Shown: piece by piece, positions 1 through 14,146 of the stretch
Layout: every line of letters starts with the position of its first letter
Position numbering within the stretch: position 1 is the first letter of the stretch
NCBI RefSeq assembly: GCF_000002995.4
Contig: NW_025062478.1
Location: 6,796,001-6,860,000, forward strand
Origin: Brugia malayi
Taxonomy: Eukaryota > Nematoda > Chromadorea > Rhabditida > Onchocercidae
Direction of reading: 5' to 3'
Length of the DNA stretch: 64,000 nt
The notes under the pieces: model-generated
What the model was told of the DNA's origin: nothing
The model's database searches: none
What the model saw: only the letters and a program-made list of their open reading frames with translations
Made by a program: the position numbers and the translations under genes

Positions 1-245
1 TACTACTAGGAATTCATGCAGAATTGCAATCAAAGACTGAAATGAAAAACTAAGATTACAAGAAAAAAATCCTATTCAGATCTAAAAGTGCAATGTTTCT
101 TTATTTATTTGTAATTTTATTTTCTTCGCAATGAAATGATTTTCTCCTTAAATGAATATTAAATTAAAAAAAACTTGAATTCATTATTTTCCTTTTTTGA
201 AACTTTTTACAAATCAACGAGGTGTAAAAACAGAGAGAGACTTAC

Positions 246-1435
246 GTCAAAAACGCAAGTAAAGAGATCGTTTTGTAACATAAGTTTTTACATGGATCTC
301 GATTGGTAAGTCTCATGATCGAACGAACATGTAAAAAACTTCTGTAAGTTGTGCATGCTCCAAAATAATAAAGTAGAACAGTATTATTAAGGCTTATAAA
401 GAGCTCCTGTTACTGTTTTCTTAAGACCTGGAGAAATTGAAAAATTATTAAGGCTTCAGGTAATTTTGAGATGGAAAAATTACTGAAAACTGACGTGTTA
501 ATTTCGACCATTAAGGCCCAGTAAGTGTATGGAAGAAACTTGTGCGAAAGCATTCCAATAGAAAAAATACTGTACACTACAGTGTGATGAGCCAGGATTA
601 CGAATGCATGCCAGGAACTATCATTTCTTATAACATCCGTGGTGTCGTAAAGAAAATATGCTTCAAAATTGCTTGTTAAATCTGAGGTAACTTCAAAATC
701 TGCCTATTATATTTTGCCACAGTTTAAATTATCAGGTGAAATATCTAAGTTTTAGAAGAAATGTTTTCTAAAAAAGTAGACACTTGTTTTTCAAATCAAG
801 ATTTTTAATTTAAAAACTTCCTCGCAACAAATTTCAAATATCTGCAAGTTTACCCATTGAAAAATAAATTAATTGAGCAGCTACTGGATTGTACCAGTGT
901 ATTGCATCTTCCAACATGACTATTGGACGTGTAATAAAGAAGATTAATGAAGAGCAGCCCGCGATACATGAATGGACCAATGATACTGTCAAGTTCTGCA
1001 ACCGATGGCGCCTGGAGAGTGTTTGTTTCACACAATTAATTAAATTACTACTGATAGTGCTGAACAACCATAAATGGAACTTTCTCCAATTAAATCATTT
1101 GGTGGAATAAACAAAGAGCACTTACTTTTTTATTTAAGAGAGATTGTATATCTTAATTAATTCAGCAGCCATTTAAATATCCTTTAAAAGAAAGTGTCAC
1201 ACTTCTTTTCAGATAAATAAATCCCTCTCGAAATAATTAAGGTAACATACGTTAATTGTAAATAACTTATCCACAGAAGTTGCTTGACCAAATATCCAAG
1301 AATTTGTAAGATAATGAAATAAATTAGGATAGGTAAGAAGAAGTTTGTTTCCAAAACATCACTTATCCGTGGAAGTTCCCATTCTAATCCGTAGTGCGTT
1401 GGCCTAATTATGTCACCCAAAATTTCCCTCATCAT
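246..1435 (-). CDS. TLC-domain membrane protein, TLCD1/TLCD2 (FLD-1)-like, copy 1, 3' end outside window
   Basis: Exons on the minus strand: 1435-1251, 1011-854, 660-495 and 341-246. The last ends in an AC|GTAAGTC donor, and no matching final exon lies in bases 1-245, so the gene continues off the left edge. The hydrophobic N-terminus is followed by RHRLQNLTVSLVHSCIAG, IHWYNPVAAQL, YFLYDTTDVIRND, ILAHHTVVYSIF, YWALMVEINTS and FLHVRSIMRLTNRD. This is the order seen in TLC (TRAM/LAG1/CLN8) domains of the TLCD1/TLCD2 type. In that family the C. elegans member FLD-1 limits polyunsaturated fatty acids in membrane phospholipids; the role here is inferred. The start ATG lies 18 nt after a TTTCTTGTAG acceptor at 1454, a likely trans-splice site. 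A full paralogue lies upstream at 4585-6277 with identical internal exon lengths. Confidence 0.85.
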
Positions 1436-4400
1436 ATGCAGTATCTTCTTTTGCTACAAGAAATTAATTAATCTCAAATTTCAAAAATTTCAAACTCAAT
1501 GAATTACAGATAAAAAAAGCGAACAATTGGATCCGACATGGATGTATATGTGTTGCAAAGCTAAAATTGTTCAATAAACTCCATTTTGCGGATTAAAAAG
1601 TGTATAGAAGTGAAAAGAATAGTCGGATGAACTAAACTAAAAGGTAAAGCAAAAAATATGCACAAAATAATTAAATAAAGACACATAATAAGTCTCCAAT
1701 GAAGTGCGAATAGCTCACATCGTAATTATTGAATTTGATCGACTGAAGATTTTATGTGTTACATATATACTCAGAGAATGACAACAGACTAATCGATAAT
1801 GGTACTTCGAATAAGTAGCCTTGTTGAATGAGTTATTGTAATATAATGGCCAATACCTGCCACTAGACAATTTCGAAAAATGCTGCCAACAACCGACTTA
1901 AATGGGTAAAGAAGTGTATATTAGTCTATGAAACGAAAACATTGGTGATTCATAGTTTGGATATCAAAATTATGCAAATTCTGATGGATTCATTCTGTAT
2001 GGATCTATTATAACTGTGAATGACATCTTTAAATGGGTCCCATTAATTTGATCCGATTAATTTAAAAATGTATTCCAAGTTATTTAAACAATTCAAAAAA
2101 CAAAAGCAAAAAAAATATAAAACAAGTGAGTTCAGAATAAGATGCCATGTTACTTTTTGCACCACATTATCCTCAATGAAAGAAAAAAGACTCTCGGTGC
2201 AGGAATTGATCATCTCAGTGATAGTTGCATCAAAAAATTAAAGTTACTGATATTCTAAATGAAGAAAAATAAGTACTGGATTCAACTGGATCAACGAGAC
2301 TAGTCACTTCTTAATTCAAGAATTCTTTCAAGAGCATTTATTTTGGAATTACTAAGCACAAGCAAAGGTGAAGAGGATGCTCCTAGTTGACATCGTAAGT
2401 CGATAAGAAGAAAGAAGATTTGGGACACACCAATTAATTAATTAACAAAAGAAATCAGGATAAAAAGTAAAGTTTCAAAATAAGAGGACCTTGTTTCAAA
2501 ATTTTTGCTGAAGAGAAGATTTTCCTATTTACTGGTTTGATCGACTTGGCTTTATTAAAGTTGTTCACAAAAATTAAATTTTTCTAAAATGTGTGAAAAT
2601 CTCTTACTTTGTGTTCTAAGGAATAGTTTCCATTTTATTTAATACGAAGGAAGTTTCAATGGAAAATTTGTTTTGCTACCGAAACTAAATTTGATTTTTT
2701 TTTCCTTATTTAAAATTTTTTCCACGTTGGAAGAGGGAAGACAATAACTACCTCACTTCTCCATCTGAAGGAATGGTACTTCTGATTGTTTCTAGTGAAC
2801 CATTTTCATCTTTTTATCATTCCTTTATCATATCCTTTACTTCTCTTAATAGCTTTGATATTACGTAGGAGTGTTCCATTCTTTCAAAATAAATTTTACT
2901 GAAACTGAGGTTATAAAATGCAATTCCATAGATCTTTTTGGTTTAAACATTGAAGAAATTGAGTAGACAACAAAACGGATAGAGAGATTTAAATTCAGAA
3001 TACGACAAATACTGGTGGGAAAATTTTTAATTCCAGCGATGAATAGTAATAGGCAATCAAGCTCGTCCTTCGAATTAACGTACTGCTAATTATAGTAAAT
3101 CAATTATAATAAATAAATGAATATTTGTAATGTTGTATTAATAATCACAAATCAACGAGCAATATATTAAATGATTGAAAGAGAAAGAGAAAACACAAAT
3201 ACCTCTAAAAGCCGTTTAAAAAAAGTGAAATATTCATTAGATAAAATGAAATGAGTAAATTTACACAAATGATAGAACTCCAAGTATGCTTTTGTACTTT
3301 AAAATGAAGGATAATTTCTGACTGGCTTTAAATAACAAACTCTTACTTGTACAATGGTAGTAAAATATATTGATTTCAGGTCCTATTTTAATGCTCAATT
3401 TTCAATAAATGAAGACGAAACAATTTAATGACATAAAAAAAGCGAAGAAATACTATTATTGCCATTATTATATGATATATCTAAGCAGAATTTGACACCA
3501 CTCCAATTAAAGATTTAAGGAAAACTGTAAGGATCCATCAATTAGCGCACTAATCCACTTTCCTTATTGCTATTTCGTCACATAACATGACTTATTTCTA
3601 TGCGAAGTGAAATTTCGAAAGAATAAAGCAATTGGAATACGAAAAATTCGGAAACTAAATATTCATGTGTAGATTTGAAAAGTAAAACTGAATTAAATTC
3701 ACTTCTTTCAAGCATTTCATTCCAAACTGACAACAGTTTACATCTTGAAGTAGCTTTGTTAGAAGTTACAGGTGTGATAGAAGAAATAATAGAATGAAGC
3801 ACAAATATTACAAAAGAAATGATGGAGTACTCCTTGCAAAATATATATTGTAAAAAAAAAAAAATGCATCGTTACACATTTAATCAAATCGTAATATGAC
3901 TATCGTTGAAAACATAAACAAATAAAGAGTGGAACAAAACGGAGTATATGAATGATGCCAACTGATGTGAGGAAAGTTAGACGTGCATGATAACTTAATA
4001 TAGTAATCTGATAATTTCAAATGATAATTTGAAATTATCAAAAATATGATAATTTCAAAAGAGAAATAGAGAAGTACATATTTAAAAATTTTGAAACTCA
4101 ATAAAATATGAAAGTTTAAATCGATAATATTAATGTAAATTCAATTATTAATTCATATAACTTTTTGCACAATGAAGCAGTGTACTGCAAGGAAACAGTA
4201 ACAATAAGCAGTGGACACAAGAGCAGAAATGATCCATTCAGCTGTTTTTCATAGCTTCTGTAATGCGAACTGATTTTTGAGAATCGCTGTAAAGCATATT
4301 TAATGTTGAAAAACGAATTTCAATCCAACTATTATAACAAACAAACAAACAGATTACAGCATAGGTATGTTCATATTACTTAAAATGAGTATAGTTGAAC

Positions 4401-4584
4401 TTCTCCATCTACTATTACCTATATTTTTTGGCATTTCTCTGTTTATTATTTCATAACAAAAAAACATTTTGTCACTTTATAACATTGAAGTGCAGAAAAG
4501 ATCAAATGTTAATTCACTGACGATAATCAGAATTTTTGGTAAGTACTGTTTTCATAAAGGAAGAGTGAATTTTAAAGATTTCGA
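1436..4584. other. Intergenic region between the two TLCD-like genes
   Basis: AT-rich, with many stops in all frames and no splice-delimited exon that I could build. A poly(A) signal for the upstream TLCD copy (AATAAA on the minus strand, 4442-4447) lies about 140 nt after its stop. A small inverted repeat of the motif TGATAATTTCAAAT lies at about 4010-4041. I see nothing else. Confidence 0.6.
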
Positions 4585-6277
4585 TTAGTATTTGAAGAAA
4601 AGAAAAAAAATAAACCGGCCAATGGCTACATGCTGTCGGCCAAATTCTCCCAAGTACCCGTCAGATGCCAAAACTCGTATAAACAAAATCATATTTATGA
4701 TTAGAAAAAATGCTCCACCGATAAATGCAATTCCCGTATAAAAGATATGAAAACGACGATGATTTATCCATGCCCAATTTATCTGCCATATTTGTACAGC
4801 AAATCGAAATATGACAAATCTGTATGTTTATTAGCTCCATTTATGAATTCAAAATATGCTAATTTTAGAAATACTAGTTATAATATAAACAAAATTTAAT
4901 GAAATATCCGAGTTTTTGATTACAAACACTCATTTGAATCCAACTAATTTGATAATACAATTGAGTTGACAATTTGGTATAACTTACGTAACAATATTTG
5001 TAAGTTGAATTATTCGGAAAAGGCTCTGCCTCAAAACACTATAGCCGGTGATTTGCATTAGTGACCGAAGATGTAGAAAGATGCTAAAATGAATTAAAAC
5101 TTTCAATTTGCTAACAAATTTAATATAAATAATTTGCGATTTCTTTCATTCATTGATAAATTTAGTAGTTTTAAACAAGGATTTTTACCTATTAATTTCC
5201 ATTAAAAGAGCCCAATAGGTGTAAGGGATAAATTTATGAGGAAGGACGGCTGAAGCAAAAGCAAATATGCTTGCGGCATGGTGAAATAGTAATTCAATAG
5301 TCCATTTCGAAATTTCATGCCGTAACATATCCATCGTATCACAAATGAAATATGCTGCAATATATATTCAATTTAGGGAGCAATGATAACTGTAACAAAA
5401 AGCAAAAATGGCAGCTTTTTTTTGTTTTAAAAAATTAAAATCTAATTAAATTCACAGTGTAGCGTAACGACTAAAAGCATAATTAGAAAATATTATTTTC
5501 TATGATTTTCCAACTTGCAAGTTTCTTTCAGAGACTTAATCCATCATCCGTCAACAATCCCTTTAATTAATTCATGTACAGATGAAGTGCATTATTATTC
5601 TCTAAAGATTTTCATAGTGGAGAATCTGTCAAACCCATAGATAGAATTGGAAGCTGTACGGCCCAAGGACTGTACCAATGTATCGTTTCTTCTAGCATTA
5701 CTTGTTGATGGGTTATGGAAAATACAAATGACCATAGGCCACTGATACTAGAATGAATTACACATAGCGTTAAATTGCGCAATCGATACTGCCTGCAAAA
5801 ATATTCACCTTAATATGAAATGAACTTTTCTTTAACTTTAGCAAGTAATTCAGGAAGACTTCGCTAATGAGCCAAGAATGTAATATACTGTCTCTTTCTA
5901 TCTAATTTTAAACTTTGCTGAGATTGTCTCTAATGGTCATTTTCATAAAATGTTCTGCGCTAATCCAAGGTTTCATTCAAGATTCAACAAAAATAGATAA
6001 ACGACATTTTTATTTTATAAATATTGAAATAATTAATACCAATGCAGGGATAAAATAGAGCTAAATGACTTCACTGATTAATCACTCAAAGAATATTTTA
6101 AATGAAAAAAAGTTGTACAAACTTGAAACCGCTATAGCTCTTCCATGCATATGTCCGAATGAAATAGCCAACAATTTGAAACAGAACAAAGTATGAAATG
6201 AAGGGTATTCGAAAAGCTGGTTCCCATATTCCTTCAATTGGCGGTAATCGAAATTCCGCACCTTCATATTTGTCCAT
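4585..6277 (-). CDS. TLC-domain membrane protein, TLCD1/TLCD2 (FLD-1)-like, copy 2, complete
   Basis: Five exons on the minus strand (6277-6123, 5792-5635, 5354-5189, 5083-4988, 4819-4585) join in phase to 269 aa. The protein begins MDKYEGAEFRLPP and has a first membrane segment at about residues 24-41. Then follow QYRLRNLTLCVIHSSISG (from about 53), ETIHWYSPWAVQLP, YFICDTMDMLRHE, the TLC hallmark LLFHHAASIFAF, YTYWALLMEIN, FLHLRSLMQI, and a last exon with two hydrophobic stretches. The paired His and the WALLMEIN block are characteristic of TLCD1/TLCD2 and FLD-1. A membrane role in phospholipid composition is inferred from the family. An in-frame TAA directly precedes the ATG. A TTTTGTTGCAG acceptor 39 nt upstream (6317) is the likely trans-splice site. 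Exons 2-4 (158, 166, 96 nt) match copy 1 exactly. Confidence 0.9.
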
Positions 6278-9200
6278 TTATTTTGTTGGACTTAACAAAT
6301 CTGACCAGTAGCACACCTGCAACAAAATTCATCAACTTTAAATGTCTTCTAGCCAATAATACTTCTTAATCCACTACCATCATTTTTAGCATTTCAAATA
6401 AATGTCAATATGAAATTGTGGAAAGCATATTTATCTGTGCTTACAAAATTTGCATATATGCAGATTTTTCTGAAATAAATTACTTGAAGAATATAAATAA
6501 CATATATCGAAACAAATCATTAGTTCATTAGAAAGATAAAAGGGAAGATTCCGTGCAGATGGATTATGGTGAGCTGGCCCAATTGAGGATGATATTCGAT
6601 TATTAGCTAAATGTGTAATGTCAACATATTTCATTCGGAATGGAACATTTGTTACATCTTAGATAACTTTTTGTCCTTTGACAATAATGAAAACACTGGT
6701 ATGGTTGAATACTTTAAAGAGTTCTGTATTGATATATCTAAATAATTTTCTATATAATTTTAGTTAACAAAAAAGGCTAAAAGTTTCGTACGAGAAAATG
6801 ATAAAATTCCAGTATGGAATGCTGATGAAACTAAAATTATTGAATGTTTGTATAATTGACATCGGTTAATTATTTTGGTAATATAATTAAAAATTTTCAG
6901 TCTGCAATGAGATTGGAAATTTCTCGCATTTGATACGTGCGACAAAGCCGAACAAGAATATGTCAGTAATATAGAGAGAAAGATCACTGTGGTCACAGGT
7001 CATTCTAATTATATTTAAACTTAGTTAGGAGGGAATAGCTCATTTACGGGCGGTTAGAGGAAGAAACAATTTGCTTTAAAATGTGAAGAAAAGATGTTCA
7101 ATTACAAGAAAAGAAAATATATAGTCACAGCATAAGTGGTATGGCATAAGTTCAGCATTATTTAACAATATATTTTAGTAAAGTTAATAACTTTAACTTG
7201 ATCGAAAGCTCATTCATTCATTAGCTGACTTAAATTCAAGTATGCTAATCGATAATTCAGATGTAGCAATATGTGTCTCTACATGGTGTTGTTATGAAAG
7301 AATATTGTTGTTAAGGGACGAAATAGTACTGCATCATTAAGTACCACTTGTACAATTAAAGTATGAATGTAACTTCGAGAAAAACGTGAAAACTAAGAGC
7401 TCAATAAGTTGGTCATATCCTCAATGCTATCGCGACAAATTTGATTAATAATGGTCGGTCGCTTCAAGAACAAATGACAGACAGGAAGGCGTAAAAAGAG
7501 AACGATATTAAATGTTCACAGAAGTTGCAATGTGAACATTAATTCAATTGCATATTTCCAGAGAGAGTTGTAGCCAAGAACGTCGGTGTCACATTGTCCC
7601 TCTACATAGCAAGAAGCGGTAATGATGTAATCTATTCCAATATTCCTGATTTGTCAAAGTTTTATGGAAGTTTTAACGAATGTATGATGTTCTAGTAACT
7701 TCAGAATTATTTTTGGACAAGAATCGAAGTGCAGTTGATGAATCAGTGACAGTATTAGCTAAAGTTAAAAGATTGTTATAGTAAAACAGTTAGAGTTTAC
7801 TGCATAAAACAAAATTGGCTAGTGACGGTTGCACACTGATGTCTCAATTGATACACTGGTGATACTTATATTTAGCTAGCCAAAAAGAGAAAATAAGATA
7901 CTTACTCAAAGAAGTATCAATTAACAAAAGCGTTTGATTTCATTTTCCTTTATTAAAAATATGATTAATCAAATCCAAAATCTTTTTTTCTGATTTTTCT
8001 ACCTAAAATCAGAAAGACTTCGAGATTCGATTCAAAAATCAAACCATCTATGTTTGAGTAGAAATTGGTGATGCACTGGTTCGTCTTGTATTCCTAAATA
8101 CAAATATAAATCTGTATTACGAAGTATGAAATATCTAGTTAGAACTCAGATTCAGTTTCTTTCAATTTAAATTATCAGCATGGAACCATTAAAGTATAAA
8201 ACGGTAATTGAATAATAATAAAGAAGCTGGTCAACTGTAATGAAGTACAAGAAGGTATTGCCTTATCATTTGTTAACTTCACACCTTTGGCAGAAAAAAT
8301 AGGACTAAAGTTTTCAATCTAAGCATAACTGAATTGCAATGCACGCTGTGCTCTCACGCAAGGAAGAAGCATTAGCTTAAAAAGAACTACTGAAAAACCA
8401 CCAGGTGTCGATCTATTTCTACACCTTAATTAGTCAGATATTCAGAACAGCATAGACAGCACATGCAAATCATTGGAACCATCGTATATTTTTTCCTGAA
8501 TTTTCTTTTTTAAATCCATTAGTTTAGGATCTATAAAAATGTTACTGAAGCATACTTATTCAATATTTCACTCAGAATTAAATTAAATATTGAAGTTTGC
8601 TAAAAACAATTGAAAACATATCTTTACACACAAATAGTTCAGTTTGAATAATTGTAATTCTACAATAGCGAAAGAAGGATATTATGCAAAACGACGATTA
8701 TAAGTTTTAATTTTTCAAGGTGATATTTCAGTTAAATTAGATTTAGAAAGTTAGCGAAGTACGCAGGAGTTAAAAAATGCACTGTGAATAGAACTCAAAG
8801 TGGGTTTTAAATAATCAATTCGGAAATGAACAAGAAACTTTTCATAAAATGTTGAAGAATAATAGGCGACAAATCATTTATACAAGCAAATTCCAAAATA
8901 GAAAAATGAGGGAAAAGAAGAAAAGGATATGATTGAGGGCAGCAAGTGCATTTCACTTTCATTTTTGTTGCACTTTCGAAGAAATTCCTGATGTATAGTT
9001 TACAACCAAAATTTGTTTGCTTCAAAAGAAAAAACACTTAACGATCAATCAAGTAATCTCATCATACACAGTGCAAAAAGAATAACAGATGACAGATACA
9101 AGATGAATTCAATCTAGAAGCATTGGTATTACTTCTTAATAATTCAACAGAAAAGAAAAATACAAATGATGTGACACCGATGCTAAAATGAATTTGCTAC

Positions 9201-12200
9201 TAATCTTGTTGGTATCAAGAGTAACACGTTCTTGATCCCGTTCATTTCTTTGATGAAATTATCGTGTTGATTTAATTTTTCCGAGTTCTTTTTTCAAAGT
9301 TTATGCTGACTTCTACTGTATCTTTGGAGTTTTTTGTATTCACAATAACTGCAGACCAATACTTTAGATAACGAAGGTAGAAAACAACATTTTTAGATGT
9401 GACTGCATCTAATTTCTTTAGTTTCTGTGATCTTAAAATTATAAATGCATGATCATTTGCTCGAACGATTAACACAAGTCATAACAAAGGTTAATCTCCT
9501 GAAACTTTAGATCTTTTTTTATCATCTCACTATTTTTGATTGGAAAATTTTTAGGATTTAAGGGCACCAATCAATTTTTCGTCCCTATTGAAGCAAACAA
9601 AACAGTAGGCGCTAGTGTCTGCAACGATAAACATACAGACATTTGCAATTCTTTTATCTTATGTTGAGCCTTTTGTCTCCTGCTGCGCTTTTCAAATTTC
9701 TATGCTCATATCTAAAAATTCGATATAGTTATAACGCCATCGTGTCATTTTGCAGATGTATGGTCAGTGCTCGGTTTAATTTCATAAACACTGCAGTTGT
9801 CTTTTTAATTTTCATTAATTATAAGTCTGATATAATGCACGCAAACAAAAGAACGTCAATAAATAAAATTGATTAAACGGAATTTTATTATACTAAATGA
9901 ATTAATATGCGATGATTCATGTTTATGCAAGATTTCTGTTGAAAACAAAGGCCTTCGCAAGTTTTCCGAAGATATTTTAAAGTTAACTTTACTAACATTA
10001 ATATAGCAGACAACATTAAATAAATAAAAAAGCTCGCCTGTCTCTTATTACTTCTTCTCTTGTAGCTAAATTTTAGAAAATGAAAAAGAAAGCGAAAATA
10101 ACACTTATTTTCTATTAAGAGAAATAGAGAGAGAGAAAGGAGTGGAAAGATGAAGAAGAATCTCTCCTTGACAGAGACACACAGTCTTGTTAATAAAAGG
10201 AGGAAGGAATAGAATAAGAAAAAGTTACTCGAATTTCAACAAATATAAGGCTTTACATGTTTCTTGTTGCTATGGTACAAATGCGACACCCGTTGGGATG
10301 AATTCATCAAATTCACTTGTTTTTTTTTTTTTTTTTAAACTGTTCAGTACTATCCATCCTGTTAGTTTTCTGATAAGTTGTGCTCCGACAAATCCGTAAT
10401 TTCAAGTACAGAATCAATGACTGAAAGACACTTAGCAATTTGCTGATTAACGCCCGACGTTCAGGTGAGAATAACAAGCAGTGAACAACATTGCTTGATG
10501 AAGGACGGAATAGTTTTGGAAAGGCTGCAAATTTAACTTTAATGCACTCAATAACAAAATTTCAATGAGTCTTTCCCGACAAATATTGAACGATAATTGG
10601 CATAAATTAATTTTAAGCTTCTTCGTTATATTGTAAAAGGCCTAACATATGTAAGCAAACTAACTGTTCTCTATGTTTTCTTCTACAAATCAAAATTTAT
10701 GTATTAATCATGCAAATACATTTTTCCAGTTGCGCAGGAATACCCCAATGCTATATTGTGGTTACATTTTAGAAAAGTTGTTACATGAGAAAAAGTGATA
10801 AAAAGTAGGAATTATTATCATACGGCACATGGCACACTCATAAAAGATAATCATTATTTAAAAATATAAATTGAATTTAGCTTTTCTGTGCAGTCAAAAA
10901 GGGAATTTCATTTGAAGAAAAACTTACTTATTGGTCTATTAATTTACTACTTATTGGTTTCTACTAATTAACTCTATTAATGTTTTATGTGCAGGTTTTT
11001 TTTCTTTTTGCAATACTTGGAAAACATAAACATGCCAGGATGATTCACTTAAGGTTAAATGATTCATCCATAATTGCTTCCTTGTTTTGAACATCATTTG
11101 GCATTCCATTGAATAATTCATTCTAAGTGCAGCGATAAGAAATTCAAAGTGGTAAAGTAAATCCTTAGAAAATTTTAGTGAAATAGCTCTGAAACACCAG
11201 GAAAATGAAACTTTTTCTTTGATTATATAGAAACTTGGCTTTAAGAAACTTTTCTGAATAAAAATTCTTTGGATGCTTTCAAATTTCGATGTTACTGGCT
11301 ATTTCCAAAGAGAAATCAATAAAATAACCATAGCGATGACCTGCATTCGCATTATTTCATCGATTAAAGCTCAGCATAACTTATTTGCTGCATCGCTAAA
11401 CAATAATATCATCTGCATTACCCAAAGATGAACTTTTCAGAATTTTTTAAACTGAAAGTATGAAATTTCAAATTTACTTTTGCAGATCTTTTCACTAATA
11501 AATACCGGTTGAATTTGAGTAAACGTAATGAATATTAAAATATCGATTAAAAAGAATTTAAAGACTGAAAAGATTTACCTCTTTATGGGATGAAAAGTCT
11601 TTTGCACAAACTATGGTAGAGACATTTCACGTATGTCACTCAAATGTCATATCAGCTTTGCGTACTCAATTTGGATGTGACATTGAACAGAGACTGTTGT
11701 AACTTTCTGACAGAAATTGTTTATATCAGTTATTTTTAGAAGAATAGTGGCTATGAGTATTTGATTTCCATGATAATTTTTAGAAATGAAATATTGTTTT
11801 CAATATATATTATGGAATTAATTTAGCTTCGTTCTCCATAATTTCAGTTTTTCCTCTATCAGTGCTTTATTAATTTTTTCATGCTGTTTGACTATTTCGT
11901 GGTTCACTTGATTACGTAAGAGATAAATCATTCAAGGACTAGTTTTCTCTTTTTTTTTAACACTTGGATGGAAATTACGAAAAGAGCCTTGTCGTAATGA
12001 TTAAGCAGACATGATTATTAGATAATCATCTTCATTATCAACAAAAAACATAATCTGTGTTTTTGCCCATAAAATAACTAAATACATCTTAACTAATTAA
12101 AACGAAATTAAAATTCAGATTAATAAAGTTTTTCGTTACTTATTTCATTTTCTTTTTATACTTTCTTATCAAGAGATCGGTTAAGTTAATGCCAACTAAA

Positions 12201-14146
12201 GCATTCGAACTTGAAAAAAAAAAAAAAAAACTATGCTTCTTTATCAAAAAAAGTTTAGTGAAATAACGCAGAATGGATTTGTTAATCAAACAAATTTGCT
12301 TTTCATATTTCATTTTAAATTTCTGGAAAATGCATGAACATAATTTAAGAAGCTATAACAAATGAGACACACCAATAATCAATGATTAGCCAATGTTCGC
12401 ATGGGATTCTTAAAGTATTTCTCATTTTTGAAAGGTAATATTCATACGTTAAAAAATAGAATAAAGCTATGAAAAGAATAAATTCAAAAATTTAAATGAG
12501 TACAACGAAAGTTAATGAAAAGAGGATTGGAAAGAGCATTGTTATTTTAACAACTGCTGTCATAACAATATTGTAAATACGGTCTTACCACATATTCCAA
12601 ACTACTTTCGGTAACATATGCAACTTAATAAGTTTGTTATCTTATCCCATTTCATCCTCTATAATTTTAAATATAATTATTCTATACTTAATTCTTATTA
12701 TCGAACGTATGGAGTAAAACGATTTTTGTTACAAATTACTAACATCTGAAATTAATGACTAACAATTAATTAAGCACTTCGTTGAAAACGGGAAAAATGG
12801 AATTTGGTAGCAGCATTACTGCATGTTAAATATTCAAATTACTAAATCAACCTATCATTCTAAAGTTCGTATTCAATAGTATCTTCTGATTGTAGAAGTT
12901 GAAATGTTAAGAACAAAAAAAATAAAAATAAAAAAAAAAAAAACTATCAGAGAGATCATTTTCCGAAATATTTTTGATGCATTGTTAAATGGTCACTTCT
13001 GGAGCAATACTTTTAAATGTTTATTATGGTTATACAACCACAATAACTCCTCGTGCTGTCTCTCTGAAGGAAAATAAACTACGTAACCAAATCACATACT
13101 CTCACGGACGCATGTGATCCTGAAGCAAAACGAATTATGATCCCACGTGAAGTAAATTGGCCTCGATAACCAAGGAAATAAGTTTACATGGATGCGTCTC
13201 GAATGGAAACCGCGGAGTTAAGGTATCATTAATTATTGGCAACACTCATTTCTCTCATTTCCGAAACGAAGTCTTCATGCATTTTCACAAATGCACTTTT
13301 TTGATTGTATTCAAATTCCAACGAACCGAAAATCTTAGACTCTTTTTGTTCTTTGACTTCTGGCAGTCTGAGATGAATCAGGAAATACAAGTTCTGAAGT
13401 GAACTTATTAGTCATTATCCGTGAGCGCAAATTGTTTGCATTATGTAACTAGAGCTTTCTTCAGTTTTCTCTTATCAGTTTGTATTCAAACAGAGAAGAT
13501 CAGAAATATTTTCTGTTTCATTTTTCCGTTTTTTTATTTTCACTTTATTTAGGAGCAATTTGAGAATTTGAAAAATAAGATAATTTGAATAGTAAACATT
13601 ATGAAGTAGAGTAACAATTCTTCAAATTTCAAATGCAGTATGACCGCTAAAGTCAATTGATTTTGATATAACTTTGCATACTTGATAACTGATAGATTTA
13701 ACTCTCGTAAACAGAAAATATGATCGAAGTATTTGAGTAATTAGAAATGCTTAAATTCTAAATTTATTAATTTATGACTTCAATAAATACCCATCATATA
13801 AACATACAGTAGAATACCAACAAAATAGACGAAAAAGCAACAAACAAATTGAAATGGAAAAAATCTCGGGATAGTTTGGTATTGGAATTAATGATAAACG
13901 AATTATCTTTTTATATCATTTATTCAAGCCATATATCGAACACTATGATGTAATGTTTTGATGATGATCATTATCGACCAATATTTACAATGAACTTGAA
14001 ATAACGCTTCTCATAAAGTAGAAATGGGTAAATTTTTGGATTCCACTAACTCGAAATGTTAATTATCAACGATCTGTAGTCTTGAATCTTTAATTGAAAC
14101 AAGAATATGGTTTGGTAACAAGATGACAAGAGACAGGAGAAATGTA
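6278..14146. other. Long gene-poor stretch
   Basis: About 7.9 kb of AT-rich DNA upstream of the TLCD pair. Open frames here are under 90 codons, lack flanking splice sites in phase and resemble no family I recognise. Short homopolymers occur (T run near 10320-10336, A runs near 12213-12230 and 12935-12944). I found no tRNA, rRNA, transposase or terminal inverted repeat, but a diverged non-coding RNA could be missed by eye. Confidence 0.5.

Noticed and set aside
6431..6996. Two minus-strand open frames upstream of TLCD copy 2
   Set aside because: No phase-compatible junction leads into the 6277 start, which has its own upstream stop and trans-splice acceptor. No family resemblance.
9643..9876. 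77-codon hydrophobic open frame on the plus strand
   Set aside because: AT-rich codons, no flanking splice signals in phase and no motif. Expected by chance in a long gene-poor stretch.
13157..13402. 81-codon open frame on the plus strand
   Set aside because: No recognised domain and no neighbouring exon. The surroundings have stops in every frame.
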